A stretch of DNA of 64,000 nt, taken from positions 36,818,021 through 36,882,020 of the forward strand of contig NC_063188.1 in assembly GCF_023159225.1 (NCBI RefSeq), written 5' to 3'. A program made the translations under genes and the position numbers. Below the pieces are notes generated by a model that was not told the DNA's origin, made no database searches, and saw nothing but the letters and a program-made list of their open reading frames with translations. This stretch comes from Perognathus longimembris pacificus. Its lineage: Eukaryota > Chordata > Mammalia > Rodentia > Heteromyidae. This document shows, one piece after another, positions 1 through 11,663 of the stretch (position 1 is the first letter of the stretch; each line of letters starts with the position of its first letter).

Positions 1-1900
1 CTATGACCATCACTAGGCAGATGTACCTTAAATACAAACTCAGTGTCCTCACAATAGAAAAGCATGAAGCATCATAATGTCTTCATGAGTGTCCTAACCC
101 ATAGAACACCCCCACCTGCCTTTGACACAATCTAAGTCCTTCTTTGTTCTTCATTAAGTGCTTCCTTGAGAAGTGGAGGATACTGCCATTGCCTAGGTAC
201 AGATTCCAGATACCCTGCCACTAAGCCCCTTGAAGAATATGATTAGCACTCCATATTGACTATTAATTTTCACTGTGGGAGTTGAACTTTTCCAGGGTAC
301 ATCTTGAAAATGTAAAACTCTTTAATGACAAACACTTAAGCTGAATCAGAGAAAAATTAACCCAATAAAAATTGATGGTCTGTGGCAAAACAGGACCTCA
401 TCCAAGAGTCTATGCTCTACTCATGATGTTTGTAGCATCTTACTGAACTACAAGCACATTTGAAAAGACAATTGTTTCGCCAGGAGTAGCTGCAGTATGT
501 CTTTTGCACCACATTTCCAAATAATAAGAAAATCCCTCACCTGTTGCTCTGCTGAAAGGCTGCCCTGGTAGACGCCTCAGGGATCCCAGAGATAAGCCAT
601 TTTTTTTTTTGCTGATTGGCATTTCATCTAACTACTAGGGACATCTGTGGAAGAGAAGATGTTAGATTTTACCTCCATGGGCAGGTTAACAAAAACCCCT
701 CAAGGTTGATACTTTTACAGAGCTGTCACCTGTCCTTTTTGCTTTTTCCCTTGGCCTGCAATTCACCAACGCTGTTCTTTTGGAACACAGTTTCACTATT
801 TCTCCTGTAACATTAGCTTCATTCAGATGTATCCACAATACATGACTTGGAATGAAGAAAGTTATTTCACTGAGGTCATCATAACTCCAAAGTCAGTTCC
901 TTAACCCCCATCTCCACTCCCATTCTGCCTCCTTAATTCAGCATCAGTCCTAAACAGCATCATAAATTGGGATAAAATTGCTTCTGCTCTTGTAATCTCT
1001 CTTTTATCCCCCAACATGAGACTCACAACTTGCCCATGGTATCCTATTTGTCCTTTGTGAGTTTTCCAAGCCTAGATTCTTTCCTATCCTCCTCATTTCT
1101 CAGTAATCCATACCTAACACATGTTGGGCCATCATAAGTGATCAAAATAAACCCATTTTTACAACAATCAGTGATAGAAGAAGGAAAAGAAACCATTACT
1201 CTTCCCTCAAAGTGTACCAAAGACCGTTGAAAGCTTTAGGGGGAAAAGATTAAACATTTCTTTAAGAGCATCTAACAGTTGTGTGATATGTTAGTAAATA
1301 AATGTTGTCTCTATTTTACTTTAACAAAATGCAATTAAAGTTTCAGCGTTTTTCCCAGTGGTTCAGTACTTCTACATGCCTACCTGTAGCTACTGAAATG
1401 AATGGTAAAGATACAGAGCATTTTAATCATTGTAGAAATTTCCATTGGATGACATTTCCCAGGAGAATGACTTTCATAGTAGGACTTTCAGGCCTTGTAT
1501 CACACTGGTAAGGCTGACAGGAGAGAAAAGGAAAATTAAAGTAGTGTTATCAACCCTTCATGAGAGAACTTTTGCTTTTGTAAAATGTTGTCTCTGACTC
1601 TACTGTCTAAGCTTTGTTAAAAGGCCACTTTAGACCCCACCCAAATGACACTGAGCTGCACAGACCTTGCTTTTGAAAACAGCAATGCTCAACCAAGTTC
1701 CTACTTTAGTGGCAAGAAAAATCATAAAGCTATAAACTTAATCCTGTCTGTAGGTTACTAAAAGTATGAATCAGTGTCCTTGGTAAAGTCTAAACAGAGA
1801 ACTAGAAATCCCAAGAACTCTGCTGGCATCAGGTGGCCTCCCTGTCATTATAGCCACAGACTAGCTACCATTAAACTTGTTACCTTGATCCTGAAGAGTC
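1..1900. other. Unique sequence, no gene seen
   Basis: AT-rich sequence with no repeat family I recognise. Short open frames on both strands lack codon structure, conserved motifs or paired splice sites. I see no promoter or RNA gene. It probably consists of unique or very old decayed DNA. Confidence 0.5.
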
Positions 1901-1902
1901 GT

Positions 1903-1968
1903 CTTTTTTTTTTTTCTGACGCTTGTGGGGCTTGAACTCTGGACCTGGGCACTGTCTTGAAGGATCCT
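1903..1968 (-). repeat. Geo-type SINE fragment
   Basis: A T-run is followed by the reverse complement of the Geo tail (gggcttgaactct, then a match to cctgggcactgtc). Only the 3' part of the right monomer is present. It is diverged and lacks the A-box half. Confidence 0.6.
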
Positions 1969-2325
1969 TTCTCTTAACTGCAGACTTGGGGGAAGCCACT
2001 AAACCTATTTACTAAAGAAGAAAAGTAGTGAATTGCCTATGAATATTTAAGAAACAGTGCAACCAAAAATCTAAAATCAATGGAATGTTCGAGTTGACCC
2101 TTGGTTAACTAACGAGGAAATTAGGTTCAGCAGAATATCCCATACTGTGAAAAAAAAGGTTTTGCTAAAGCAAAATAAAGCCAAAAGGTTAATGTCACCT
2201 CAGGTTTCAACTATTTGTGTAGCTCATTTAGGAACATCTTGTCCCTCTCCAAATTAATGTTATTTACTTTAGTTCTAGCAACAGAGAAAACCATACTAAT
2301 ACTAATGACTAAAATTTGTGCTTAC

Positions 2326-3118
2326 AAACAAAATCACAGTAATGCCACCAGGACAACAATCTTCATCGCAGCACAATTTGTCATAGCGAGAATCTGGAAC
2401 CAACCCAGATACCCCTCAGTAGACAAATGGATCAGGAAAATGTGGTACATATACACAATGGAATTTTATGCCTCTATCAGAAAGAATGACATTGGCCCAT
2501 TTGTAAGGAAATGGAAAGACTTGGAAAAAATTATACTAAGTGAAGTGAGCCAGACCCAAAGAAACATGGACTCTATGGTCTCCCTTATTGGGAATAATTA
2601 GTACAGGTTTAGGCAAGTCATAGCAGAGTACCACAAGGCCCAATAGCTATACACTTATAAACACATATGATGATGCTAAGTGAAATGAACTCCATGTTAT
2701 GGAAACGATTGTTATATCACAGTTGTAACTACTTTCAACATCCCATGTGTATCTGTAGCTTCTATTATTGATGATGTTCTTGTATCACCTTCCTGTGGTT
2801 GTACCTACACTATCTCTGTAATCTTATCTGAGTATATTGGAAACCGTGTATACTGGTATTGGAACTAGGAAATTGAAAGGGAATACCAAAATTGAGAGAC
2901 ACAGGGTAAAAAAAGACAAACAACTACAAAAGCAATACTTGCAAAACTGTTTGGTGTAAGTGAACTGAATACCTCAGGGGGGGAAAGGGAAAGGGGGAGG
3001 GGGGAGGGGGGTATGAGGGACAAGGTAACAAACAGTACAAGTAATGTATCCAATGCCTAACGTATGAAACTATAATCTCTCTGTACATCAGTTTGTTAAT
3101 AAAAATTTGGAAAAAAAA
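2326..3118 (+). mobile_element. 5'-truncated LINE-1 with target-site duplication
   Basis: The insertion contains the last ~80 codons of L1 ORF2 (residues such as WNQPRYPS and MWYIYTMEFYASI), ending at the stop at 2599-2601. A 3' UTR with a G-rich tract (2980-3012) follows, then the conserved end 'ctctgtacatca..gtttgttaataaaaa' and a short A-rich tail. A 16-bp target-site duplication, taaaatttgtgcttac, lies at 2310-2325 and 3119-3134, so both boundaries are defined. The same 3' end recurs in every young L1 in the window. The element is heavily 5'-truncated and inactive. Confidence 0.92.
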
Positions 3119-3134
3119 TAAAATTTGTGCTTAC

Positions 3135-3330
3135 TATGATCTAGACTCTAAACACATTCATTTACTATTCACAACACTCCAATGAAATCTGCACCAGTAT
3201 TATCAATGGTTTACACATGAGAGAAGGGAAGCACACAGAGATTATGTAACACAAGCAGAAAATGATGGAGACGTCCTGGAGCCCAGATCATATGTTTATA
3301 GAGCTTATATGCTTAGCTAATACACTATCT
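3135..3330 (+). repeat. MIR-like SINE
   Basis: The central MIR signature is recognisable: 'tttactattcacaacactcc', then a 'tttacacatgagagaaggg' match to the consensus tttacagatgaggaaac, followed by 'cacacagagattatgtaac'. It is old and strongly diverged. Confidence 0.6.
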
Positions 3331-3404
3331 TCCACATATAGTGACAATGAATGAGTAACAGAAGCTCTTTGGGAGCTTATCATATCTCCAGTCAGCATTG
3401 TGCA

Positions 3405-3650
3405 TAGAAAACAGCTTGTCACTACATGTTTTCTGAATGTATAATAGCTAAAATCTACTAAAGTGTTCCTATCTCATTTAATCCTCAAAGAAATACTAAT
3501 ATTATGATAATGCTATAATCACCCTGGTTTTTACAGCTGAGGAAACTGACACGCAGTGAGGCAAAAGCAATGGCACAAGATCACAGAGTTTGAGAAGAAA
3601 GAAGAAAGGATTTGAACTCAAATCAAAGTCCATTGTTGAATGAATAAATG
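3405..3650 (+). repeat. MIR SINE
   Basis: The segment shows 'tctcatttaatcctcaaag', then 'tttttacagctgaggaaac', then 'caagatcacagagtttgag' and 'ggatttgaactcaaatc'. These are the successive core blocks of MIR in the plus orientation. Confidence 0.8.
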
Positions 3651-3719
3651 GAGTGAACTTTGGCTGCATGCACCATCTGCTAGAGCAGATTCTCAATTAT
3701 TTGCTGTGCCAAGTGTGAG

Positions 3720-3862
3720 CTACAGCTGATTTCTCATGAGTCTTATCTCATCAAGGTGACTGTGAGCTCTTGGAAGCAGAAACCATGCTTGAGTGCTCTT
3801 TTCCCCAAGCTCCTAGCCCAGTGCTGAGCACAGAATCATTGTTCAATAAGCACTTGCTAATT
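3720..3862 (+). repeat. L2 LINE 3' end
   Basis: The order 'gactgtgagctcttggaag', 'agcccagtgctgagcaca' and 'gttcaataagcacttgc' follows the mammalian L2 3' terminus (consensus: gtgagctccttgagg ... cctagcacagtgcc ... gctcaataaatattt). Confidence 0.8.
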
Positions 3863-4508
3863 GATTCAGTACCCTCTTGAGGAGGGGTTTTCCAGTCCAA
3901 TGCCTGCTGACTAGTTTCCTGTTTTCTCTTCTGGTCTTATGCAGCATCTCTGGCTCCATTTGAAGGTAGGGTAAAAGAGCGGCTGGAATTTGGCACTGGC
4001 TGGCTAGCCAGAGAAGCCTTGCTTCCCAAAGTACAGTAATGACAATGGTGCAGCCCCACAGAGAGAATTCTTTTATTATCATTGTTCCAAATTGCTGAGG
4101 AATCATAACAAAAAATAGGCTTACAGTTGCTTATATTATTGTTATTTAATTCCCTACATTGCATTCCTTAATTGCTCATACCTGCACAGTCCATGACCAC
4201 TAGCTTCTTCCCAGTCACAGAAAGAGCATGCAGAAATAGGATTGTAATCATTTGCATCAAGCACTAGGCTTAGAGCCCAAAGGCTAAGCTTAGAATCTCA
4301 GTTTAGTTAGTAATCAACTGCCCTTAGGCAAGTTACCAAACTTATTAATGTTCTAATAAAATAGAACACTCCATTGGTCTAAAGAGCAGAATAAAATGAT
4401 GATATGGATATGCTATATAAAATAAGGTGATAGCCATTATATTTGCTTATTATCCTTCCATTTACAATTTACTGAATTACTTGCAATCAAAAGAATAAAA
4501 GTTGCTCT
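3863..4508. other. No feature recognised
   Basis: Unique-looking sequence. An 87-codon and a 75-codon minus-strand open frame overlap in different frames, which argues against either being coding. No repeat is recognised. Confidence 0.4.
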
Positions 4509-4511
4509 TTT

Positions 4512-4862
4512 TTTTTTTTGCTGTCACTCAGGTTTGAACCCAGAACCCGGTATTTCCTGGGTAGGTGCTCTACCACTTGAGCCACACCCCAAGCCTTTTA
4601 TGCCTTAGTTATTCTCTGATATAATCTCACATTTATCCCCAGGACCCTTCAAACACAGACCATCATAATTATGGTTCTGCAAAGCTGGGATGGAAGATGA
4701 ACATCACCATACCCAAATTTTATTAGTTGTACTTTAAAAATGAAGAAAGAGGTCAAAAATTTCCTCATGAAATTTTTCTCTGCTGGCCTCCAAGTGTGAT
4801 TCTCCTGATCTCAACTTCCTGCATACCTAGGATTACAAGCATGAGCCACCACACTCAATATA
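4512..4862 (-). repeat. Composite SINE (ID then B1 monomers, reversed)
   Basis: After a T-run, the sequence reads as a reversed ID-like tRNA unit (gtttgaacccagaacc, then ctctaccacttgagccac). Two B1/7SL-like units in reverse follow (ending 'caaagctgggatgg' and 'ctaggattacaagcatgagc'). The monomer order on the minus strand is B1-B1-ID, as in several other copies here. The copy is diverged. Confidence 0.65.
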
Positions 4863-4876
4863 AGAATAACTGTTTT

Positions 4877-6462
4877 AAGGCCCAGAAATACAACAAATCA
4901 AAGGAAGGTTGGACAAATGGGACTGCATGAAACTGAAGAGCTTCTGCAGGGCAAAGGACATAGCTTGCAAGATAAACAGAAAGTCCACAGATTGGGAAAA
5001 GATCTTTACAGGCCATACAACAGACAAAGGCCTCATATCTAAAATATATGCAGAACTAAAAAAATTAAATTCCTCCAAAACAAAACCTCAAAGAACCAAC
5101 ATCCCCCTCAACAAGTGGCTTAAAGACTCAAAAAGAGACTTCTCTGATGAGGAAATGAGAATGGCCAAGAGACATATGAAAAAGTGCTCTACATCACTGG
5201 CCATAAAAGAAATGCAAATCAAAACAACATTGAGATTCCACCTCACCCCAGTAAGAATGTCCATTATCAAGAAAACTAATCGGGCTGGGGATATAGCCTA
5301 GTGGCAAGAGTGCCTGCCTCGGATACACGAGGCCCTAGGTTCGATTCCCCAGCACCACATATACAGAAAAAACGGCCAGAAGCGGCGCTGTGGCTCACGT
5401 GGCAGAGTGCTAGCCTTGAGCGGGAAGAAGCCAGGGACAGTGCTCAGGCCCTGAGTCCAAGGCCCAGGACTGGCCAAAAAAAAAAGAAAACTAACAATAA
5501 AAAATGTTGAAGGGGATATGGCCAAAAGGGAACCCTACTTCATTGTTGGTGGGAATGTAAACTGGTTCAGCCACTCTGGCAAGCAGTATGGAGATTCCTC
5601 AGAAGGCTAAATATAGAACTCCCCTGTGACCCAGCAGCTCCACTTTGGGGCATCTACCCAAAAGATTACAAACAAGAACACACCGAAGCCACCAGCACAA
5701 CAATGTTCATCGCAGCACAGTTTGTCATAGCGAGAATCTGGAACCAACCCAGATGCCCCTCAGTAGACGAATGGATCAGGCAAATGTGGTACATATACAC
5801 AATGGAAATTTATGCCTCTATCAGAAAGAATGGCACTGCCCCATTCATAAGGAAATGGAAGGACTTGAAAAATTATACTAAGTGAAGTGAACCAGACCCA
5901 AAGAAACATGGACTCTATGGTTTCCCTCATAGGGAATAATTAGCACAGGTTTAGGCTAGTCACAGCAGACAATCACAAGAGTAAAATAGCTATACCTTCA
6001 TGAACACATAAGATGATGCTAAGTGAAATGAACTCCATGTTATGAAAACAAGTGTTATATCACTGTTGTAATTACTTTCAACATGACATGTGAAATTGTA
6101 GCTTCTTTTGTTGATAATCCTCTTGTATCCCCTTCCTGTGGTTGTACCCACACTATCACTGTATCTTATCCGAGTACCCTGGATACTGTATATACTGGTA
6201 TTCGAACTAGGGAAGTGAAAGGGAATATCAAAGTTGAGAGACAAAGGATAAAAAGACAAATGACTCCAAAAGCAATACTTGCAAAACCATTTGGTGTAAA
6301 CCAACTGAACAACTCATGGGGGGAGAGGGAAAGTGAGATGGGGGAGTGAGGGAGGAGGTAACAAATAGTACAAGAAATGTACCCATGGCCTTACATATGA
6401 AACTGTAACCCCTCTGTACATCACTTTGACAATAAATAAGTAATTATTATTTTTTTTAAAAA
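4877..6462 (+). mobile_element. 5'-truncated LINE-1 interrupted by a SINE
   Basis: The element holds the C-terminal part of L1 ORF2 followed by the 3' UTR. The frame is open from about 4909 to the SINE at 5281, with blocks such as [10 protein letters not shown] and [17 protein letters not shown]. It resumes after the SINE, with frameshifts, towards the ORF2 stop near 5941. The 3' end carries the conserved 'cccctctgtacatcactttg' and AATAAA-like tail. An approximate target-site duplication (taagaataactgtttt near 4861; aagaataacttttttg near 6463) frames it. It cannot encode a working ORF2 protein. Confidence 0.9.
5281..5483 (+). repeat. IDL-Geo dimeric SINE nested in LINE-1
   Basis: A full-length dimer. 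The left monomer has the tRNA-like A box (agcctagtggcaagag) and B box (ggttcgattcc). The right monomer has gtggctcacgtggcagag and a ccaggactggcc end with an A tail. A target duplication of aagaaaactaa occurs at 5269-5279 and 5484-5494, so the SINE postdates the L1 it splits. Confidence 0.93.
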
Positions 6463-6643
6463 AAGAATAACTTTTTTGACTGGAGCAAAGCAATTCCCTA
6501 GTTCAAGCTGCTTTACATTTATTCATAGTAATGAATAAATGTGTGAAATGACAAAAAAAGAACCCTCCTTTGATGGAGAACATTATCAAATACCAACATC
6601 AAAGCTATTCTTACCTCACTCCACTGTAGCTAAAAAGGGTCAG

Positions 6644-6825
6644 GGGCTGGGAATATGGCCTAGTGGTAAAGTGCTCACCTCGCATACATTAAGCCCTGGG
6701 TTCAATTCCTCAGCACCACATTAAAAAAAAGTGTGACAGAGTGCTAGTGGTAGAGTGCTAGCCTTGAACAAGCCAGGGACAGTGCTCAGGCCCTGAGTTC
6801 AAGCCCCAGAACTGGCAAAAAAAAA
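6644..6825 (+). repeat. IDL-Geo dimeric SINE
   Basis: Both monomers are present, but the linker and the start of the right monomer are altered (gtgacagagtgctagtgg replaces the usual gtggctcaagtgg). A short imperfect duplication (gggtcag / gagtcag) flanks it. An A tail is present. Confidence 0.85.
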
Positions 6826-6834
6826 AAGAGTCAG

Positions 6835-7860
6835 TACATACAACTGAGGTCCTTCGGGATTCAAAAAGCAGGCTTTGTGCCAGCAAACAAACTGACAACA
6901 GAGTGTGAAGGAAAGGGTTCCTAACCTGAGACCTCATGACTTCTCCATCATCACTTTTTAGCACACAACAGCCAGAACTGAGCCAGTTTTGAAAACGGTA
7001 CCAGTAATAGCAGCAAATTCAAATTGAAGAAGGGTGCTAGAGTGTGGTTTCCCTAGCAAGTCCTTCATAAACAAACATGTCCAATAGTTGCAGTTGCCTT
7101 CCTGTGCATCTCAACTGATAAGGCTGCTCAGTTAACATGAATTTCTAAGAATCCCAATATCCTGGCATACTAGAAAACATTCCCAAAGCTTTTCATCACT
7201 GACCAATGTAGAGATGCATCAAAATGGCTTTGTTTAGTAATCATTCTAAAAATGACATTTCAACAAAGGCTGATATCTCAAATTTTAATATAGCTCCACA
7301 CATGAGTGACAGTTCATATGAGCTTGTTTCACCCTCACATACCATAGATAATTGCCTCAGAGCAAGGCCTCAGGGAGAATTTTGTGACACCAGGGCATGG
7401 TTAGTCACAATTAATAGAATTATCAGGCCAAAGAGACCTTTGAACTCATGGAGTCCAGGCTCATTGAATCATGGAATAGAGAAAAATGAGGCCCAAAGAA
7501 GTTAACTAATGAATCTACACCAGAGAGAGAACCAGAAATCAGGTCTTCCAAATATTCAGGCGAGCAGTCTTTTACTAAAACACATGGCCTTTTAGTCTTC
7601 CTCCTGAATTCTCAGGCAAAGCCCCCGACTTGTTTGTCAGACCCCCCCAAATTTACATTTTTTTTTTCACTTCACCATATTCTTACTTAGATCATTTTCA
7701 ATTATATGTTTGGCAGATCAACTAAAACTTAATTTTTCTTCTTATACCAAGTTATCATTAGCATCAAATACATCCTCAATTCCTCCCACCGGTGAAAATT
7801 ACAAACTCATTTTAATATTCATTGAAATAGGCCATAATTTGTAAAGTAAATATCTTACCT
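6835..7860. other. No gene; possible old repeat remnants
   Basis: Mostly unique sequence. A MIR-like stretch around 7430-7600 (aatgaggcccaaagaagtt, then gagaaccagaaatcaggtc) is too diverged to assign firmly. A plus-strand frame of 93 codons at 7224-7505 has no recognisable domain. Confidence 0.4.
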
Positions 7861-7861
7861 G

Positions 7862-8110
7862 GTTTTTGTTTTGTTTTGTTTTGTTTTGTTTTGTTTTGTT
7901 TTGTTTTGTTTTGTTTTGGGCCAGTCCTGAGCCTTGGACTCAGGGCCTGAGCACTGTCCCTGGCTTCTTTTTGCTCAAGGCTAGCACTCTGCCACCTGAG
8001 CCACAGCGCCCCTTCTGGCCGTTTTCCATATATGTGGTGCTGGGGAATGGAACCAGGAGCTTCATGTGTAGGAGGCAAGCACTCTTGCCACTAAGCCATA
8101 TTCCCAGCCC
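7862..8110 (-). repeat. IDL-Geo SINE with expanded (TTTTG)n tail
   Basis: Reverse-strand dimer with both monomers and the 5' end at 8110 (ccatattcccagccc). Its 3' tail is a run of about ten TTTTG units at 7866-7918, an expansion of an A-rich tail. Target duplications aatatcttacctg (7849-7861) and aatattttacctg (8111-8123) differ at one base. Confidence 0.93.
7866..7918. repeat. (TTTTG)n microsatellite
   Basis: About ten uninterrupted TTTTG units. The tract is the tail of the adjacent reversed SINE, because the target duplication lies immediately outside it. Confidence 0.95.
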
Positions 8111-8124
8111 AATATTTTACCTGT

Positions 8125-8665
8125 TTTATAAAAAATCAAACATACTCACATTGTTCATTTTTCATTCTGTGATTGACAGGTGCAGTACCATTCATTATGC
8201 TGGAACTTGAGAAGTCAGCATATTTTGAAGAATCCTTGTTTGTAAGAGAGTTCCCTGTGGTTTAATGTTCCTTTAGTTGCAATTAATCATTCTTTGAAAC
8301 TAAATTTGCATTCTACCTAAGAAAGGAAATATTATTTACAGGGGTTTAGACTATATAAAGTTCTACACTTATATAATTTTGTTCCTGTTTCCTGCATTGT
8401 CATTATGAGAAAAAGTTTGATTTGTTTTTGACAGAGAATGAAAACATAATTGTATTCATCTAGACTGAAGAACATACCCACTTGGAATGCATATCAGAAT
8501 CAAAAGGGTGAGTTTCAAAGCAACAGATCTTCCTGTAGAGTCTGATGTTCTCCCTGAGTGGCTGAGTAGTAATCACTACATTTAAGGAGTCTAGTTACCC
8601 ACTTAAATAGTAGGGAAGCAGTAAAAGGGATGATCACTCCCAATATAATGCTTTAAGATTTTTTT
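8125..8665. other. No feature recognised
   Basis: AT-rich unique sequence without open frames, repeats or RNA-like signals that I can support. Confidence 0.4.
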
Positions 8666-8667
8666 CA

Positions 8668-8885
8668 CAACATTTTTGATAACTAACATTCACTGACCAT
8701 CTCCCACATGCCAGATACAGCTCTAAATTTGTACATTGATTGGAATCTTAAATCCCACACATACTCTGACTGTTCCTGGTTTTACAAATTAGAAAATTGA
8801 AACACAAAGTACTATGTCAGATTTCTAGCAAGCAGCTGAATCAGGGTTTGAATGAAGGCAGGCTGAAATAATGTCCTACTTGACT
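8668..8885 (+). repeat. MIR SINE
   Basis: Blocks 'cactgaccatctcccacatg', 'ggttttacaaattagaaaat' and 'caagcagctgaatcagggtt' follow the order of the MIR consensus in plus orientation. Confidence 0.75.
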
Positions 8886-9239
8886 CCACACTAAACCCAC
8901 ACTCACCCCCCCATATCCACACCCACCTTAACCCCTACTTCTAGGCCCCTCCACAGAGACACACATTCAATTATCTCTTTGATATGTAATGTTAGGGAAG
9001 CCCAGTTTACAAACATAGGCATACAGTTATATTTAGGCAGGATAGATTAGGGAAAAATAAGGCATGGTGAATGGCATCCAGGAATTCAGAAACAGTGTAT
9101 TTAGAAACACAGAAGCACTGCATTCTTTGTTTTAACCCTTGTCCTCCTTCATAAACTGGAATATTAGCACAAGGAAAAAGAAAAGCGCAAGAACAGCTTT
9201 CTCCGTCTGGCCCAAATAATTAGTGTGCTCTGAAAAGTG

Positions 9240-9735
9240 AGGAAGGGTATAATAAAAAGAACCAAGTATCCTGGTAAAGCAAATACTTGGGAAGATGACT
9301 CCTCTTGTCACAAAGTGCTTATCTCAAAGGATAAATGTCAGTTTTCAAATATATGGCAGGATGCATTATTTATCTCAAGGATAAACATCTGTTTTGTGGC
9401 AGGATTCATACTTTCCTAAAAGGGATGCCCAAATATATCATGGTTAAATCTTGAAAGTACAGGTCAGTCTTAGAGACTCTAGGCCCAAGTAATAAAAGTG
9501 TGACACTCCAAGAATCATTAACAGCTAAAACAAATAATTACCTTTGCATAACTTTAAGTAAGACACTGCCTTTATCATATATATCCCTGATGTCAAAGAG
9601 CTCTGTGTCTCTCACTTTGAGAGCACCCACATTTCTGCTTGTCTGCTTGCCTGCTTGCTTACTCAATAAAGCTCTGCCAAGTTTTCTAACGGTTATGACT
9701 TGTCCAGAAATTCTTACTCTACAATCAAAGTCAAG
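9240..9735 (+). mobile_element. Possible old solo LTR
   Basis: A TATA-like stretch (ttatcatatatatccctg near 9573) lies about 90 bases before an AATAAA (near 9664) in 'actcaataaagctctgcc'. That sits in a C/T-rich context (cttgtctgcttgcctgcttg) typical of the R region of retroviral LTRs. I cannot define termini or a target duplication, so the call rests on organisation only. Confidence 0.35.
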
Positions 9736-9767
9736 GACCCTAAGTACAGAGTCCCTCCCTAGTCCTT

Positions 9768-10006
9768 TTCTTTTTTTTGCCAGTCCTGGAGCTTGAAATC
9801 AGAGCCTGAGTGGTGTCCCTGAGTTTCTGTGCTCAAGGTTAGCACTTGACCACTTGAGCCACAGGTCCATTTCTAGCTTCTTGGTGGTTAATTTGAAATA
9901 AGTGTCTCAAGAGCTTTTCTGCCTGGGCTGCCTTTGAACTACAATCCTCAGATCTTGGCCTCCTGAGTAGCTAGTATTATAGATGTGAGCCACCAGCACA
10001 CAGCTA
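9768..10006 (-). repeat. B1-Geo composite SINE
   Basis: The reversed Geo monomer (tgccagtcctggagcttg, then accacttgagccacag) is followed by a reversed 7SL-like B1 unit ending 'ctgagtagctagtattata..gtgagccacc'. The short words agagtccct on both sides may be a target duplication. Confidence 0.8.
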
Positions 10007-10291
10007 GAGTCCCTTCTTCTAAAGGGAAAATTCACAAATCCTCATCTTGAGTGACAATATGAAATAAATATTTTCATAATATTCTTTCTTTTGTTACCAT
10101 ATGAATCCTACTATCCAGTGTTCTCTCTCCTGCAGAGCACTGAGCCTTGAAGAAGGGGAAGCAAAGAACTATGAATGATTCAGAGACCTGTGTTTGATAT
10201 CAGTTTTCTCCCAAGGAGTATGTTGAGACATTTGAAAGTTTGTGGTTCCATAAGTTAGAGAACATCTGGGCTGTGCCTCAAGCTAGAAAAT

Positions 10292-10484
10292 ACTACTCTA
10301 GACTAGTAGCTCTTCCCATCCATAGCTACACATTAGAATCATCTGAGAAAAAGTATTTTAAATACCAATATCTCAGCAAGACCCTAGTTGATCTGAGTCA
10401 AAATTTAGGAGAGAAAGCCTAACAGTGACATTTCTCAAAGGCTCCTGAAGTGACTCTGATGTGCAGCCAGAGCTGAGAACAGCT
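10292..10484 (+). mobile_element. MER5A-like hAT MITE
   Basis: Blocks 'acattagaatcatctgag', 'gatctgagtcaaaatttagg' and 'ctgaagtgactctgatgtgc', then 'gctgagaacagctg', match the order of the mammalian MER5A consensus. It has no coding capacity and is old. Confidence 0.65.
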
Positions 10485-10822
10485 GGTCTAGGACAGATTC
10501 ACAAACTGTAGCCCTAGGGTGAAATCCAGCTAGCCACCTGTTTTTGTATACCCTACAATATAATATTGGCATTTATACTTTTATAAAGATCAAACGAATA
10601 ATACATAACACAAGAAATATATGAAATTCAAATCTACATGCCCATAAATAAAGTTTATTGGAACACAGCCATGCTCATTCATTTGCATATTATCTCTGGC
10701 TGCTTTTTTACTACGGTGGCAGAGCTGAAGGATTCCAACATAGACCATATGGCCTGCAAAGCCCAAAATACTTATATATGGTCCTTTGCAGATAAAACTT
10801 TGATGACTCCTAGTCTAGGCCA
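10485..10822 (+). mobile_element. Second hAT/Charlie-type MITE
   Basis: The segment contains 'ccacctgtttttgtat', 'aaataaagtttattggaaca', 'cagccatgctcattcatttg' and 'ggcctgcaaagcccaaaata', an ordered match to a common mammalian hAT-Charlie MITE. Its ends read 'gtctaggacagattcacaaa' and 'tgatgactcctagtctag', imperfect inverted repeats. About 90 AT-rich bases (10543-10640) are extra relative to the pattern I remember. Confidence 0.65.
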
Positions 10823-11405
10823 TGTCCCTTCTCTGGAATCTTGACAAGAACAGGTATGCACTGTCTGAGAGGTTCCAAAGTGGGGTTATGGCCTTCATTG
10901 GGATAACTCTATGAATACATTTATGAGCAGAGTTGTGAATAGGTTTGTACTTATCTAAAGAAAGGGTCCATAAAAGAGCTAATTTCTTCACAAATTTCCC
11001 CTACATAATTACTGATTCTAAGTGCATTGAATACAGTAGTCAGGGATGAACTGAAAATGAACAGGAGCTGACATGAAATGTTAAGACAAAAATCTCACAA
11101 ATTCCAGTCATTGACATCTATTAGATACAGAAACACCACAAAAGCTTGGAATCCTCTTAAATCTTAGTAAATTGCTTCATCTAGTCAAATAGAATGATCA
11201 ATTCCAAGCGCAAAGAAGTAGGTCAGATTTGGGAAAGAAACTGCTTAGTAAAATAAAACATTATCATTAATTCTTTCTGTTAAAAGTTCACTTCTCTTAA
11301 TTACAAAAGAAAATTTCACCAGATTAATAGACTATGGAGAGTTCAAATAGCACAATCGTTTTCTAAAGACTAGATCCAAAGCCTAACATCAGAAAATGAA
11401 TACAC
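10823..11405. other. No feature recognised
   Basis: Unique AT-rich sequence. No open frame of interest and no repeat family recognised. Confidence 0.4.
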
Positions 11406-11407
11406 CC

Positions 11408-11655
11408 AAGAGGAGGTGGGGCCAAGGTGAAAGGGGAGATAAATGAATGTGAGGTAGGGGACAAGAACACAGTCAAGCATTTATTATATATTCCACCAAA
11501 TTAAGAACAATAAGGGAAGAGGTGGGCCGAAGGGGGATGAGAATGTTGAAAGGAGGTGACATTGATCAAGATGCATTGTATGTATAAACTGCTTTTATAT
11601 GGCACCTCCTTTGTATAACTACTTAAAGATGATTAATTTAAAAAAAAAAGTAAAG
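11408..11655 (+). mobile_element. Older LINE-1 3' end
   Basis: A purine-rich 3' UTR is followed by 'attgatcaagatgcattgta' and 'cctttgtataactacttaaa' and an A-rich tail. The same terminal words recur at 31150-31220, so this is a distinct older L1 subfamily from the copies ending 'cccctctgtacatcac'. Confidence 0.7.
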
Positions 11656-11663
11656 AAAACACT

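Noticed and set aside
4909..5301. A 130-codon protein gene
   Set aside because: It is the C-terminal part of L1 ORF2 reading into an inserted SINE.
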